From: Panax quinquefolius
Lineage: Eukaryota; Streptophyta; Magnoliopsida; Apiales; Araliaceae
Length of the DNA: 64,000 bases
Direction of reading: 5' to 3'
NCBI GenBank assembly: GCA_020205615.1
Contig: CM035160.1
Location: 123,843,605-123,907,604, forward strand
The notes beneath the pieces are model-generated. The model was given only the letters and a program-made list of their open reading frames with translations, did no database searches and was not told where the DNA came from. Position 1 is the first letter of the stretch, and each line of letters starts with the position of its first letter. Below are positions 10,602 to 21,082 of this stretch, one piece after another. The position numbers and the translations under genes are program-made.

Positions 10602-11252
10602 ATGAAAAGGAGATTCAACAATGATGGAAAGACGTCAACACCAGCACCCGTTGTTAAGGAAGGAGAACGACCACCTATCATATGCTTCAAATGCGGAGGG
10701 GAAGGACATATCAGTCCAAACTGCGCGATGCAGTACAAAGCGTGTTATAATTGTGGAAGAGAAGGTCACCTAGCCCAATTTTGTCGTGCACCAAAGACAA
10801 GTCCAGCTGGGATGGAGGCACCAAAGGCCGTCCCAGAAAAGTCAAAGCCGGTAGTTCAAGGTAGAGCGTTTGTCGTAACCTCCCAGAAAGTAAGGAACCC
10901 GAACGAGGTCATCACGAGTAAGCTTATCATAAACTCTAGCGAAGTCTATACCTTATTTGATACCAGTTCTACCCATTCTTTTATTTCTCCTACTTGCACT
11001 CAACGTTTAAATTTGACTCCGGAGAAATTAGACTTTGACTTATCGGTTGAAACTCCGTTGGGAGAAACCTTCATTACATCCGCTGTTAATAAGTCTTATT
11101 TGATTCAAATCGGTAACTGCACGTTACCTGCCGATCTTATTTCTTTAAAAATACTTGCATTTGACGTGATTCTAGGGATTGATTTAGTAACTACTCATCA
11201 TGCTAAAATTGATTATTTTCGTAAGGTTGTTAGCTTTCATATTCCTAATTAA
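10602..11252 (+). pseudogene. gag zinc knuckles and aspartic protease of B1
   Basis: A 216-codon open stretch. Two intact CCHC knuckles bind element RNA: CFKCGGEGHISPNC (residues 28-41) and CYNCGREGHLAQFC (48-61). The protease follows, with its catalytic motif at residues 119-122 reading FDTS rather than the usual DTG/DSG, so the active-site Gly is lost. The protease flap and C-terminal pieces (ILAFDVILGIDLVTTHHAKI) are readable. The same protease, equally damaged, is in F near 49381-49617. Two zinc knuckles rather than one is a common state in this lineage. Confidence 0.88.
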
Positions 11253-12430
11253 CCTATTATGTTAATTCAAGCGACCAAACCTATAAAATCAATCACGGTC
11301 ATCTCAAGCTATAAAGCTATTCGTTTATTGAAAAACGGATGTCAAGCTTTCTTAGCCCATGTCACAGATTTAAACAAAAATACGTCAGATTTGAATGATA
11401 TTTCTATTGTTAATAATTTTCCTGACGTATTCCCCGAAGAACTTCCTGGCCTACCCCCAGAGTGTGAAATCAAGTTTGGAATCGACCTTGAACCCAGTAC
11501 AAAACCCATTTCCAAAGCCCCATATCGAATGGCTCCTATTGAACTTTAGGAGTTAAAACCCAACTGCATGAATTGTTAGACATCAGTTTCATTCGTCCTA
11601 GTATTTCTCCTTGGGGTGCTCCTGTTCTATTCGTGAAGAAGAAAGATGGCAGTATTCGACTTTGTATTGATTATCGAGAGTTGAATCATGTCACCATCAA
11701 AAATAGGTACCCGTCGCCTCGCATTGATGACCTGTTTGACCAGTTGCAAGGCGCCAAATTCTTTTCAAAGATTGATCTTCATTCCGGATATCATCAGTTG
11801 AAGATTAAAACTGATGACATTCCAAAGAATACATTCAGAACTCGGTACGAGCATTATGAATTCTTAGTCATGTCTTTTGGATTGACTAATGCTCCTACTG
11901 CCTTCATGGATATGATGAACCGAGTATTCAAGGAATATTTGGATCACTTTGTGGTCGTCTTTATTGATGACATCCTCATATACTCCAAAACCCATGAAGA
12001 CCATGAGCAACACTTGAGGCTGATACTCCAAAATCTTTGTGAAAACAAGCTATTGTCAAGTTGAAGAAATGCGAGTTCTGGCTTGAGGAAGTTGTATTCC
12101 TTGGGCACGTGATATCAAATCATGGGATATCTGTTGACCTGGCAAAGATTGAAGCAATTCAAAGCTGGGAGCAACCTAAATCAGTGACCAAAGTACGTAG
12201 CTTTCTCGGCTAAGCTGGTTATTATTGGAGATTCGTAGAAGGGTTTTCTCGAATCGCTACTCCATTAACTCATCTGACTCGAAAAGATATAAAATTCGAT
12301 TGGAGCGAGGAATGTGAGAAGAGTTTTCAAGAACTCAAGAGGAGACTCATTTCAACACCTGTTCTGACAATATCATCTGGCTCGGAGGGATTTGTCATCT
12401 ACAGTGATGCTTTAGGCAAAGGGTTAGGAT
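11253..12430 (+). pseudogene. Reverse transcriptase of B1
   Basis: The linker DVFPEELPGLPPECEIKF (about 11423-11475) precedes RT. The main open block (11573-12064) has [39 protein letters not shown] with the first catalytic Asp at residue 68, and FIDD at 130-133. A stop at 11547-11549 and a frameshift near 12060 break it. Downstream, [21 protein letters not shown] and [19 protein letters not shown] segments (12062-12340) are readable in shifted frames with further stops (12210-12212, 12441-12443). All Ty3 RT motifs are present in order. Confidence 0.88.
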
Positions 12431-13000
12431 GTGTTCTCATGTAACATGGGAAAGTCATAGCCTATGCCTCACGACAACTCAAAGAATATGAGAGGAATTA
12501 TCCTACTCATGATCTAGAGTTGGCAGCAGTCATTTTTGCGCTTAAGATTTGGAGGCATTATCTGTATGGAGAGAAGGTGGAGATCTATACAGATCATAAA
12601 AGCCTCAAATATTTCTTCACTCAAAAGGAACTCAACATACGGCAACGACGATGGCTTGAGTTGTTGAAAGATTACGATCATACCATTCAATACCATACTG
12701 GAAAAACGAATGTAGTAGCTGATGCATTGAGTAAAAGATCATATGCAGGTATGAGTGCATTATTGTCAATGCAAAAAGCCCATTTTATATGACTTACAAA
12801 GGATGGAGATAGAGTTAAAGTCTCCAGGGACCCATGTGATGATGGCGAATATATGAGTAGAACCGACTTTAATCCATAAAGTTAAAGTTGCTCAAGCTAC
12901 AGACCTGGAGATGATGCGTATGAGGAAGAAAGTGCAAGAAGGTGTTATGCCGGAAGCAAGAATTGATGAAGAAGGAATACTTTGAGTCAACTCCAGACTT
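12431..13000 (+). pseudogene. RNase H and linker of B1
   Basis: The stretch 12520-12792 reads [35 protein letters not shown] and [13 protein letters not shown]. The catalytic Asp of YTDHK is present, unlike in G. The block ends with a stop at 12790-12792, followed by a degenerate linker to integrase. A preceding segment (12431-12519) encodes the [20 protein letters not shown] region. Confidence 0.87.
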
Positions 13001-13275
13001 TGTGTTCCTAAAAACTCTGATTTAAAGTATAAAATCATGATAGAGGCGCACAACACACCGTTTGCAATCCATCTTGGAGTACCAAAATGTATCGTGATCT
13101 TCGACATACATTTTGGTGGAGCAATATGAATAGAGAGATAGCGGAGTTTATCTCAAGGTGTTTAACTTGTCAACGAGTCAAGACGGAGCATCAAGTACCA
13201 AAAGGTCCATTGCAACCACTTAAAATTTCAGAATGGAAGTGGGAGCACATTATCATGGATTTCGTTACTGGTCTT
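13001..13275 (+). pseudogene. Integrase N-terminus of B1, cut by A1
   Basis: The zinc-binding region includes YRDLRHTFWWSNMNREI and [17 protein letters not shown] with both Cys of CxxC intact. It is followed by KWEHIIMDFVTGL, where the Asp of MDF is the first catalytic acid of the core. The frame ends at 13275, where A1 begins. The product would lack most of the catalytic core. Confidence 0.88.
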
Positions 13276-14805
13276 TGTTGGGTAAATTCTAATTACGCAC
13301 AAAACGCAAGTATACGTGGTCAACAAGTAATATAATAGTAAGTAAAGTATCGTTCCCTCAGAGATTTAGCAATAAATTAATCTCGCAACTACCAATCTTC
13401 TATTAATCAAAATTTTATTAAACTAATCAATTTCCAGTTTATAGTGAAAATATTAAAATTATTAAAAATTAACTAAATACCAACAAACCCTAAAATGGAA
13501 TTTTCAAACAAATATTAGAGAATTAGGCTTGTAACTTCACTCTAAGCATCCCTCTGATTATTATTCCCTTATTCCAGTTTAATTCACTATCTCAGTTTAT
13601 TAATCAAGAACATAAAATAGTATTAACCACCTCTCGATGTATTAACACCGTATTAACTCAAATCCACAATTAAGATAGAATTACGTCAAACACCTTAATC
13701 AATCAATTCACTATATCTCTATATGAATTCTAATTAAATAAGGTTTAAGTTCAAGTACTCTTCATGATTACATTCAATGTCAAACATATCTCTACCTTAA
13801 CAATAATCAAAAATCTGTTATTCACAAAACTCATGACACATGCTATATTAACTAAGTCTAGATTTATATTTCATCTCTCGAAAGCATACAAATCCACATA
13901 AAATTGTTGATCAAGCAATTCATTAATTCAAGCTCAAATTAATATAGATAAACTGCATAATAGCTTTATTAAACTGAAAACCAAGGTTACACAATCATTG
14001 TTCCACTTAAAGATCCATTATAAGCCTAATAAGTAATTTAGTTCATAACTAATGAATTAAATATTGAATAAATAAAAGAAAACATCATCCCAATTATAGA
14101 AGATAGAAATTAGAGGAGAATAGTAATACACCACCCTTCTCGCCCTTCGATTCTGAAATCTTCGTGAAATTATTCCTCTTCTTCGTTCCTCCAAGCTCTT
14201 TCTCTTCAATCTCATTCTCCAAGTGTGTCTAGATTCATTGACCATTTCTCACGTCCTTTTTGCTCAGCATATAACTCCTCTCCCCTTCATACCATAACTC
14301 CTAACCCATTTCTAACTCCTGTCCACGAGAGACTCTAATGAAACCAAGTTCTTGCCAACCTCAACAAGTACACCAAATAATCCCAAGAAAATGCAATAAC
14401 CATCATGGCACAATCCTAATATAAATCTATTACTTAATGCATTAATAACCCATAAGACAACCTATTCTCCTAATTCAACAAAACTATCCGAGAGAGCTTC
14501 CCGCACCAGCGCGCTCCGCGCTAGCCATAATGTCTCCGCAACACCCCCCGCGCTAGGCCATCAAGAATCAATCATGCTTGGTGGCATACATACTTCTGCG
14601 CTTTTTAACACAAATAGCAATCGCTATGTCAATGAAAACTGCAATTTGTGCTCAAAAACTCCTCTAATGCTCACATCTTGATGGATCAACCTGACTAACC
14701 TACAACAAGCGCAAAACCCATCAAAAGTAACATGCAAGTGCCAAAAAAACTAACAATATAACAAGCCAAATGAACATAAATCATAGGTTAAAAACCTACT
14801 CATCA
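13276..14805 (-). repeat. 3' LTR of Athila A1 (1530 bases)
   Basis: The plus strand runs from TGTTGGGTAAATTC to CTACTCATCA, giving TG...CA ends. The left ~640 bases are closely similar to 63359-64000. The minus-strand U5 end shares GGGAACGATACT and TTACTTGTTGACC with the LTR end of D. A GC-rich patch with CGCGCTCCGCGCTAG lies at about 14500-14565 in otherwise AT-rich sequence. Confidence 0.9.
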
Positions 14806-14820
14806 AATTCCCCCAAACTT
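14806..14820 (-). promoter_or_regulatory. Polypurine tract of A1, next to the 3' LTR
   Basis: The minus strand reads AAGTTTGGGGGAATT directly before the LTR. It is the plus-strand primer site. Two further close copies occur at 15894-15909 and 17144-17157. Confidence 0.8.
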
Positions 14821-15975
14821 GAACATTGATTGTCCTCAGGCAAAAAATGCAATGTAATGTAATGCATCTAACACTAAAACTACGAATCCAGTATTATGAC
14901 AGTCACGATACTTCACTCATAAAGCCTCAGAGAAATCAAGTAAACATATTAACACCTCATAACAAAACCAATCCATAATTCTTTGCCAACCATCACATAT
15001 CAATCTGTTATCACTATTATAGTGTGTTTGTGTGTGTACCAACAATATAAATTGACATACCATCAAATTTAATACATAACAAATCTCTTATAAGGCATTA
15101 CACATAATAAATTTATGAAATCCACAACAAGCTAATTCCAACCAATGCCAGACAATAACCAACATCAAGGGTCAACATGGGATATTTATGCTTTACTTAT
15201 CATTTACCATTTTGCTCTAATTTCCCGTTTTATTCATTTTTTATATATATAGATAAATACACATAACTAGGAAAGTCTTATTCCCTTAGGCTTTTCAATG
15301 CTACCTTAACGAGCTTTCGACCAACGACTCCCAGATCATTAGGACCTTAGGGCGCTAGGTGTAAAGACAATCCCGTGAGGCTTACTTACTCAAGTAACAA
15401 AGGCCACAAAACTAGACAAGCACGCTACGATGTTTATTCATGCTTTTTTTTAAATAGCTTATATACCCCAAATATTCCACCAAACATAGGTTCTTATCTC
15501 ACTTTAGCCATCACTACTTGTTCGTGTCATTCCTTCATTTAAACTAGTAATGCCTTTTAGAGTCTTATTATGAATCAATTTAAATGCAATCAATCTACAA
15601 GTTGGTTTTCTTGCGCAATCCTTATTATAATAGTTTCACACAGAAGAGAGATTCAACTTATAACAAGAAATTACTTCAAAGTTCCCTTAATTTGTATTAC
15701 ACTTGTTCACCAAATTCCAATCTCATCATTGGCCAAAAAAAAACATATACCAACTATCCACTGGATTCATGCAACTACATGTCATTTTTTTTATTTATTT
15801 ATTTTTTATTTTTTTAATAATATGCCTTAAGTATGTAAAAATATAAAAACTGAACATGCAAATTACCAGGCAGAAGAAAATATAAGAAAACATAATCCCC
15901 CAAACTTAAATCAAGGAATGCCTTCATTACTTCAAATATGCTCAATAAAAAGATGAGGACTTCCCTAAAAACGCG
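14821..15975 (-). other. A1 spacer between env-position ORF and polypurine tract
   Basis: No credible coding sequence. It is AT-rich with a T-run (15785-15820). A second polypurine-like tract (AAGTTTGGGGGATT, minus strand) lies at 15894-15909, and a degenerate third near 15463-15485. The stretch 15430-15600 is clearly homologous to 21700-21870 of D, which ties the two elements together. Confidence 0.7.
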
Positions 15976-17067
15976 TTACAGCTCGTCGTCCGAAGGAGGA
16001 TATGTTGGCAGGATAGGAGGACTAGGCATAACCACCGGTGGAACATTAGGATTGCAACGAGAAAATGCATCAGCAAGCGTGTTGAAGGCATTTTCATTGT
16101 ACTGATGCATTAACTCTTGACGTTGGGCCAACCACATAAATCGATTCCTTGGGACCTGCAATTGTTCCGCACTAACTGGGGGTGATGGTTGGCGGATCAT
16201 AATGTAGCCTTCACCACGCAGGTGTGATTGCGTCCCATCCCATGCTTGGTACCTCTCAATAGTGGCATGATCAATTATCGCCATTGGTTGTTGTATTGGC
16301 TCAGTAGGTTGCCACTGCACCCCACCTATCCAGCATAAATCGATAATTAGGAACCCGTGCAGCAGCCCTCCCGGAGTACTCCCATGTAATGCCTGATCAA
16401 TTGATTCTTGAATACAGTCCCCCACATCAACATCGTAAAATGCAATTGAATTGTTCACATGGTAGTGGTGGTGAACAATCCCAAACAACAGCCGAGCCCG
16501 TACCTTTGTTACATTTGTTTGGTGGCTAGTGGGCATTAGACCAGCACATATAAATGCATGCCATGCTTTACCATATCGACTAAGTGCTGATTGAGGAAAA
16601 CTTATCTTTTCATTCGTTCCGACTTGAATTACCCATTGAGTCCCTGGTTTGCATAATTGGGCAATTAACTCTTCTAGCACGGGCAACCCATCTTTATATC
16701 GGTCATCTTGTGGTGTCTCTAACTCAAAATAAGCGTTGATCGCATTGGCGTGAAATGCCACCGGTTTGCCCCGAACCATGGAGACATGATTGACATGTTC
16801 CATTGCATTGGCATAAAACTCCTTAACTATATTGATTACCGCTGGAAGTGGATATTCTACTAGCTGAAACCAGTTGCGTTCTACAATTTCCAAAGCCATA
16901 TCACCATCCAAATTTTCATTTGGCTTCAATCCTCATTCTAGCACCGAGTTCTTCTTGTCGACGGATGACTTGAATCTCTCTGCTGCCCTTTCACTAACAA
17001 ATTTTGTATGGTCATATGCAGGCCGAGTCATGGAGGTTGATGTCCATTGTCTTTTATGGGAAGACAT
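15976..17067 (-). pseudogene. Athila env-position ORF (third ORF), one nonsense codon
   Basis: From the ATG at 17065-17067 the frame runs 363 codons to 15976, broken only by TGA at 16933-16935 (codon 45). It lies between pol and the 3' LTR, where Athila elements carry the ORF often called env-like. From memory it resembles the family annotated as putative plant transposon protein. The sequence shows a basic N-terminus (SSHKRQ), a mixed body with ALSRYGKAWHAFICAGLMPT and ARLLFGIVHHHYHVN, one mildly hydrophobic stretch (GGLLHGFLIIDLCWIGGV), and a Pro-rich acidic tail. I see no clear signal peptide or convincing membrane anchor, so an envelope function is not supported. It is far less decayed than A1 pol. 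Confidence 0.75.
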
Positions 17068-18060
17068 GTTGTTTCCGGTATGATTGGACACAAGAAGTTG
17101 GTTCTAGACTTTAATCAAACAGTTGGTGGGCGGACTGATTTATTTCCCCCAAACTTGGTTGATTGATGTTACTTTGCTAACCAATTTAACACAAACACAC
17201 AACCCACTCCTTGAGCACTCAATTCCCTAGATTTTCCCTTCAAATTGCTATCAAAATAGAGAATTATACGAGGGATGAAGATAATTGTGCTTACCTTTAA
17301 AGAGTTTGGGTCTCCCTCTTTGTAAAGATGTCCCAAATTGTATGAATTTATGCAAGGAGTGGATTAGATTTAGGATTGAAGTGTTGTGTTTAATCTTTCT
17401 AGGATCATGACTTTTTGGATGGTAGGAGTTCATATAGGAGGTTGGAGACTAACGTGGGTTGGAGATTGGGATGGATGGGATTAATGGGATTGGAAGTTGA
17501 AAAGGAAAAGGAGAAGTAAAGATGGTGTAGTGGGGGTTATGGGGAATAGGAAGTGCAATAGGTGTACGAGAAGTGGAGAGTTTGCATGTAATAAGGAGAG
17601 GTGGCTTGGATCAGTTTAGAACACGTCGCTTCAGCTATTCAAAGTCTGATAGTCCCGAGTAGCGCGGTCCGCGCTATGTGTAGGCGAGGTATAGCGCACC
17701 CCGCGCTTGATCTATGTAGTGTGTAAAGACTACCATACCAAGGCGATCAAGATGTTGAGTCTTGTGAAGCGCCCGTATTATCTGTCTGATGGCCGATGTA
17801 ACGATAACGCGATCGTTACTGGCTTGCTTGATTGTTTTATAGTGCTAGCACACCCCGCGCTTGGTCTAAGCATTATGTAGCGCCTCCGCTAAAGTACAAT
17901 GTACTTTGGATTGCTAATACGCTCCGCGTTATCTTGGCGATAGGCTGTATGGCTGATTTTCCTTGAACTTCCTGCAATTTTTTTCATAGATGTAGTTAAT
18001 TCTCCTATTAAAATGTGTAGTTGACTAGATTAGAAACTAAAATGTACTAGTAATTAAGAT
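17068..18060 (-). other. A1 spacer between integrase and env-position ORF, with GC-rich hairpins
   Basis: No coding sequence seen. A polypurine-like tract (CCAAGTTTGGGGGAA, minus strand) lies at 17144-17157, just upstream of the env-position ORF. From 17645 to 17940 there are repeated GC-rich motifs in an AT-rich background. The clearest is TAGCGCGGTCCGCGCTA (17660-17676), an inverted repeat with one central base. Others are near 17693, 17850, 17880 and 17920. Confidence 0.65.
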
Positions 18061-18165
18061 GAATAGTTTAAATCTTGGGTTGCCTCCCAAGTAGCGACAG
18101 TTTTAGCATCGCTAGCCCGACGGTGCCTCTTGTATCATTGCGTGTCAGTGAGAGTAATGTTGATA
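18061..18165 (-). pseudogene. C-terminal tail of A1 integrase, cut off by D
   Basis: The minus strand from 18170 continues the integrase frame that ends at 33616 on the other side of D. It contains the TWEATQ stretch (the TGGGAGGCAACCCA motif found in Athila-type elements; D has its own copy at about 21127). A stop lies near 18153. The rejoined frame supports this placement. Confidence 0.65.
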
Positions 18166-18170
18166 GCATC
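18166..18170. repeat. Target-site duplication of D, left copy (GCATC)
   Basis: GCATC precedes the LTR start TGATAAG and recurs at 33616-33620 directly after the LTR end ATCAACA. It proves that 18171-33615 entered as one unit. Confidence 0.93.
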
Positions 18171-19887
18171 TGATAAGTGGATTTTATATACACGTATCCG
18201 TTATCTTTTACTTGAATTTGTTGCTTATATTTATGTGTCTTAGTTACTTTTCATGCATTTTGTGTTCATTTTGTAGGTTATACGTTTGAGAGCGGTGTGA
18301 GCGACTATTGGTAAGGAAAACCAAAGAAAAGGCAAAGAAAAGCAAACCGGACATCATTTGGGTTTTCATGTTTACTTCATGTTCTTGGTTTGGAACTTAG
18401 CTTACATTGAAGAGCATCGTCTTAGCTTTCCAGAACATTTTGAATCATTCCAATCGAAGTTCGGATGCAAGAGTTATGATCGTTGTACCAACGGACGTCG
18501 AACGTCGTGGTTTTGGGTGGTTATTTGCATAACAGTTACTTCCAGCTCAATGTCAGCTTTTATCCGCCCATAATTTCTCAATCCTCAAAGAATAAAAGTT
18601 GTAGATCTCCTCGATATCTTCAATTTGATAGGTGGCAGGCCCCGTAAATCCTCACGGATCAAAAGTCATGGCCGTTTTCCCAAAGGACGTCGGAGCAGAA
18701 AATGTCAGAACATGGGACCAGCGTCGGGGCGCCCAAAATAGGCCTATGCCCAGCGCCGGGGTGTTGGGGAGTAGTGGTTGGGCGTTGAGCCCAGTGCTGG
18801 GGCGCTAGGGAAGGGCTTAGTGATGGTCTGGACGCGTTTTTGGGCGAATTTTGACACCTTTTTGACTCCAAATTGGATTGGGTTTGTTCCTAAGCTAAAA
18901 ATTGGACTTGTAACCTATAAATACATGATGTAAGGTATAAAATAAGGAGATATTACATAGATTAGATTAGAGATACACTCCATTAGATTAGACATTAACC
19001 CTAGTTCTTATTAGTTTTGGAGAGTGAAGCAAATTGAAGAACACTGAAGATTGAGAGCAAGAGGGGAGCATCAGATTTGCTGACAACAGATTCTATTCTC
19101 TTCTCTTATCATACTTTTATCTTTTTATGTCTATTCAGTTGTGGATTCTTGGTTTCAATTCATTAATTATGAACTAACTCTTTTATTAAGATTTTAATTG
19201 AACCTTTTATGTTTATGAATTAATTATTTGATTTATTCCAATTATTTATGTCAAGGTGAATTGTTTATCTTGTCTTGTGCTTATTGCTTAATTATCTGAT
19301 CAGTAATTAACTTGTTACTCTAGAAGGAATTGAAAGAGGAATTCTAGAGTTAGAACTGGGCATGATATCATGTGACTTAGTTATTTGCACAGTGAATAAT
19401 TATGTTTGTGAATTGAATGGAAATATCTGTTCACCGCATGTAACACATAAGGAATTGGGATTGAAAGGAGTTTAATTCAATTGTTTTGCATAGAAATATA
19501 GCAAGATTAATCTGGATTAAATAGAAGGCAATTGATCACTTAGAAAAGGACTTTTGACATTTGAGAATTCATGTTAACAATTTAGTAGGCATAATAATTG
19601 GGATAATTAGATAATTGATTTATAGTTCATAATTGGGGATATTGTAGTCTTAACCTTTATTTTTTTGATTTCATTTATAAAGTAATTCAGTTTAATTAGT
19701 TAATTTAGTTTTTTTAATTAGAAAAATCACAATTTGCAGTTGTTTAAATAAAATTGATTTGGTTAAGAATTAGTACTTGGTGATTTTTATTAAATAATTC
19801 CTTATGGGAACGATACTCTACTTTCACTTTATTACTTGTTGACCGTGTATACTTGTACGTATTCATTGATTGCGAAATCGATCAACA
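18171..19887 (+). repeat. 5' LTR of D (1717 bases)
   Basis: It runs TGATAAGTGG to GATCAACA. A TATA box lies near 18914. A GC-rich patch at 18715-18815 carries three variants of CCCAGCGCCGGGG/GCGCTGGGG. It is nearly identical to the other LTR of D apart from E. Confidence 0.92.
18914..18922 (+). promoter_or_regulatory. LTR TATA box (D)
   Basis: CCTATAAATAC lies downstream of the GC-rich patch and is repeated in the right LTR near 23201. It is the probable core promoter of the element. Confidence 0.6.
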
Positions 19888-19893
19888 AGTTTT

Positions 19894-19911
19894 TGGCGCC
19901 GCTGCCGGGGA
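19894..19911 (+). promoter_or_regulatory. Primer binding site of D (tRNA-Asp type)
   Basis: TGGCGCCGCTGCCGGGGA is the sequence typical of Athila-group elements. A1 has TGGCGCCGGTGCCGGGGA at 63335-63352 on the minus strand. The two differ at one base. Confidence 0.88.
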
Positions 19912-20023
19912 ATTAGTTTAATATTTTTTTTACCAATATTAATTTCAATCAAATTAGTCTTAATTTAAACATTTTTATTTTTATTTTTAATTCTCTTCTT
20001 ATATTTCTCTCATTTTAGGTATC

Positions 20024-21082
20024 ATGGATGACTTTGAGTATCAATGGCCATACACAAACGTGACTCAACCAAGGGGGATGGAGATTGACAGACTCGCGAC
20101 ACTTTCTGCAATGTCAGCACAAATTAAAGAACTTTCGAGGAAGTTGGACATTATCGCATCCCAACAGAGTCGAAGGATGGCAGTTATGTGTGACTATTGT
20201 GCTGGTAATCACCCGAGTAATCAATGCACCATCAATCTTGGGCCGGTACAGTATGGTGGTAACTACCTCAATCAGTATGCATATGATAATTATGAACAAG
20301 TTTGGGGGTATCACCCGAATTTTTCATGGAGCTACAACTATCAAGACCAATACTCTACTCCAAATCCAACATACACGCCTTAAATTCTCATATCAACCTC
20401 TATTAAAGAAGAAAATTCAAGGTTGGAGGAATTGTGGTCCAAGTTCGAGGAGAGAGGGATTAATCAAACGGGGGTCAATTCTAAATTTTATGCGGATCGA
20501 GATAGAAAGCAAACGACCAAAGTCATAAACAACCTTCCTCCAAACACTTGGCTTTATGACATGGATGACGAAATTGATAAAGTGCCCGAGCCAAATCTAC
20601 AACTGGATGAGACACGAGATGTTGAAAAAGAGAAGACAAGTGGGGATAATAAAAATAAGGTTGGTGAAGAACTAACTATGATTACCAACGAGGAGAAGCC
20701 GATATTATTAGTGCCCCAAGTTCCTTCTCCACCAAAGTTCAAGAATCCGGTTAGATTTGCAAAACCATGTCCGCTAGGTAGTCATGTCGTCGGCAATACT
20801 CCTTATGACGTAAAAGCGAGTACAACTTCAAAGCCATGGTTCAATGAGTTGGAGAAGATAGAAGAAGAGATTGTTGTGTCTGAAAAGCCTCAATGCCAGA
20901 ATCTATTCACAGACACAATGAAAAAAACACATAGATGTTGGACGTTCTTTAATGGGATCTTATCTAAACAAAGCATGCTAGGTGACTTTAATACAATGGC
21001 TATCGTAAATGGGAACCTACCAAAAGCTATATTATTTCCGATGGTTGGAGGGTTCCTCAACTTTCGAAGAGGAATTGGATAG
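20024..21082 (+). pseudogene. Gag-derived single ORF of D, one stop codon
   Basis: From ATG 20024 one frame runs to 21082 (352 codons), broken only by TAA at 20381-20383. The N-terminal third matches the C-terminal part of A1 gag (62300-62530): YQWPYTN and VTQP, a coiled-coil-like stretch (LSAMSAQIKELSRKLD), then a CCHC-like knuckle CDYCAGNHPSNQC with CX2CX3HX4C spacing. The remaining two thirds are acidic and Lys/Glu-rich (EKEKTSGDNKNKVGEE), then SPPKFKNPVRFAKPCPLGSH, with no domain I recognise. The capsid region is absent. Inference: an RNA-binding Gag fragment that could join particles of an autonomous Athila. Confidence 0.75.

Larger units (their letters stand above)
6588..13275 (+). mobile_element. 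Ty3 chromovirus copy B1, interrupted by A1
   Basis: It has a complete 5' LTR, PBS, gag, protease, RT, RNase H and the beginning of integrase. It is cut at 13275 by the Athila element A1. The rest of integrase, the chromodomain and the 3' LTR are not in this window and should lie right of A1. The five bases before A1 (GTCTT, 13271-13275) are the expected left target-site duplication of A1. Confidence 0.88.

Noticed and set aside
15976..17067. Possible host gene, since the frame is long and well kept
   Set aside because: It lies between the integrase and the polypurine tract/3' LTR of A1 on the same strand, has polypurine-like tracts on both sides and no intron structure. It is the Athila third ORF.
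17645..17940. GC-rich palindromes as transcription terminators
   Set aside because: Bacterial-type terminators do not apply in a plant retrotransposon; there is no T-run after the stems and the motif is repeated several times.
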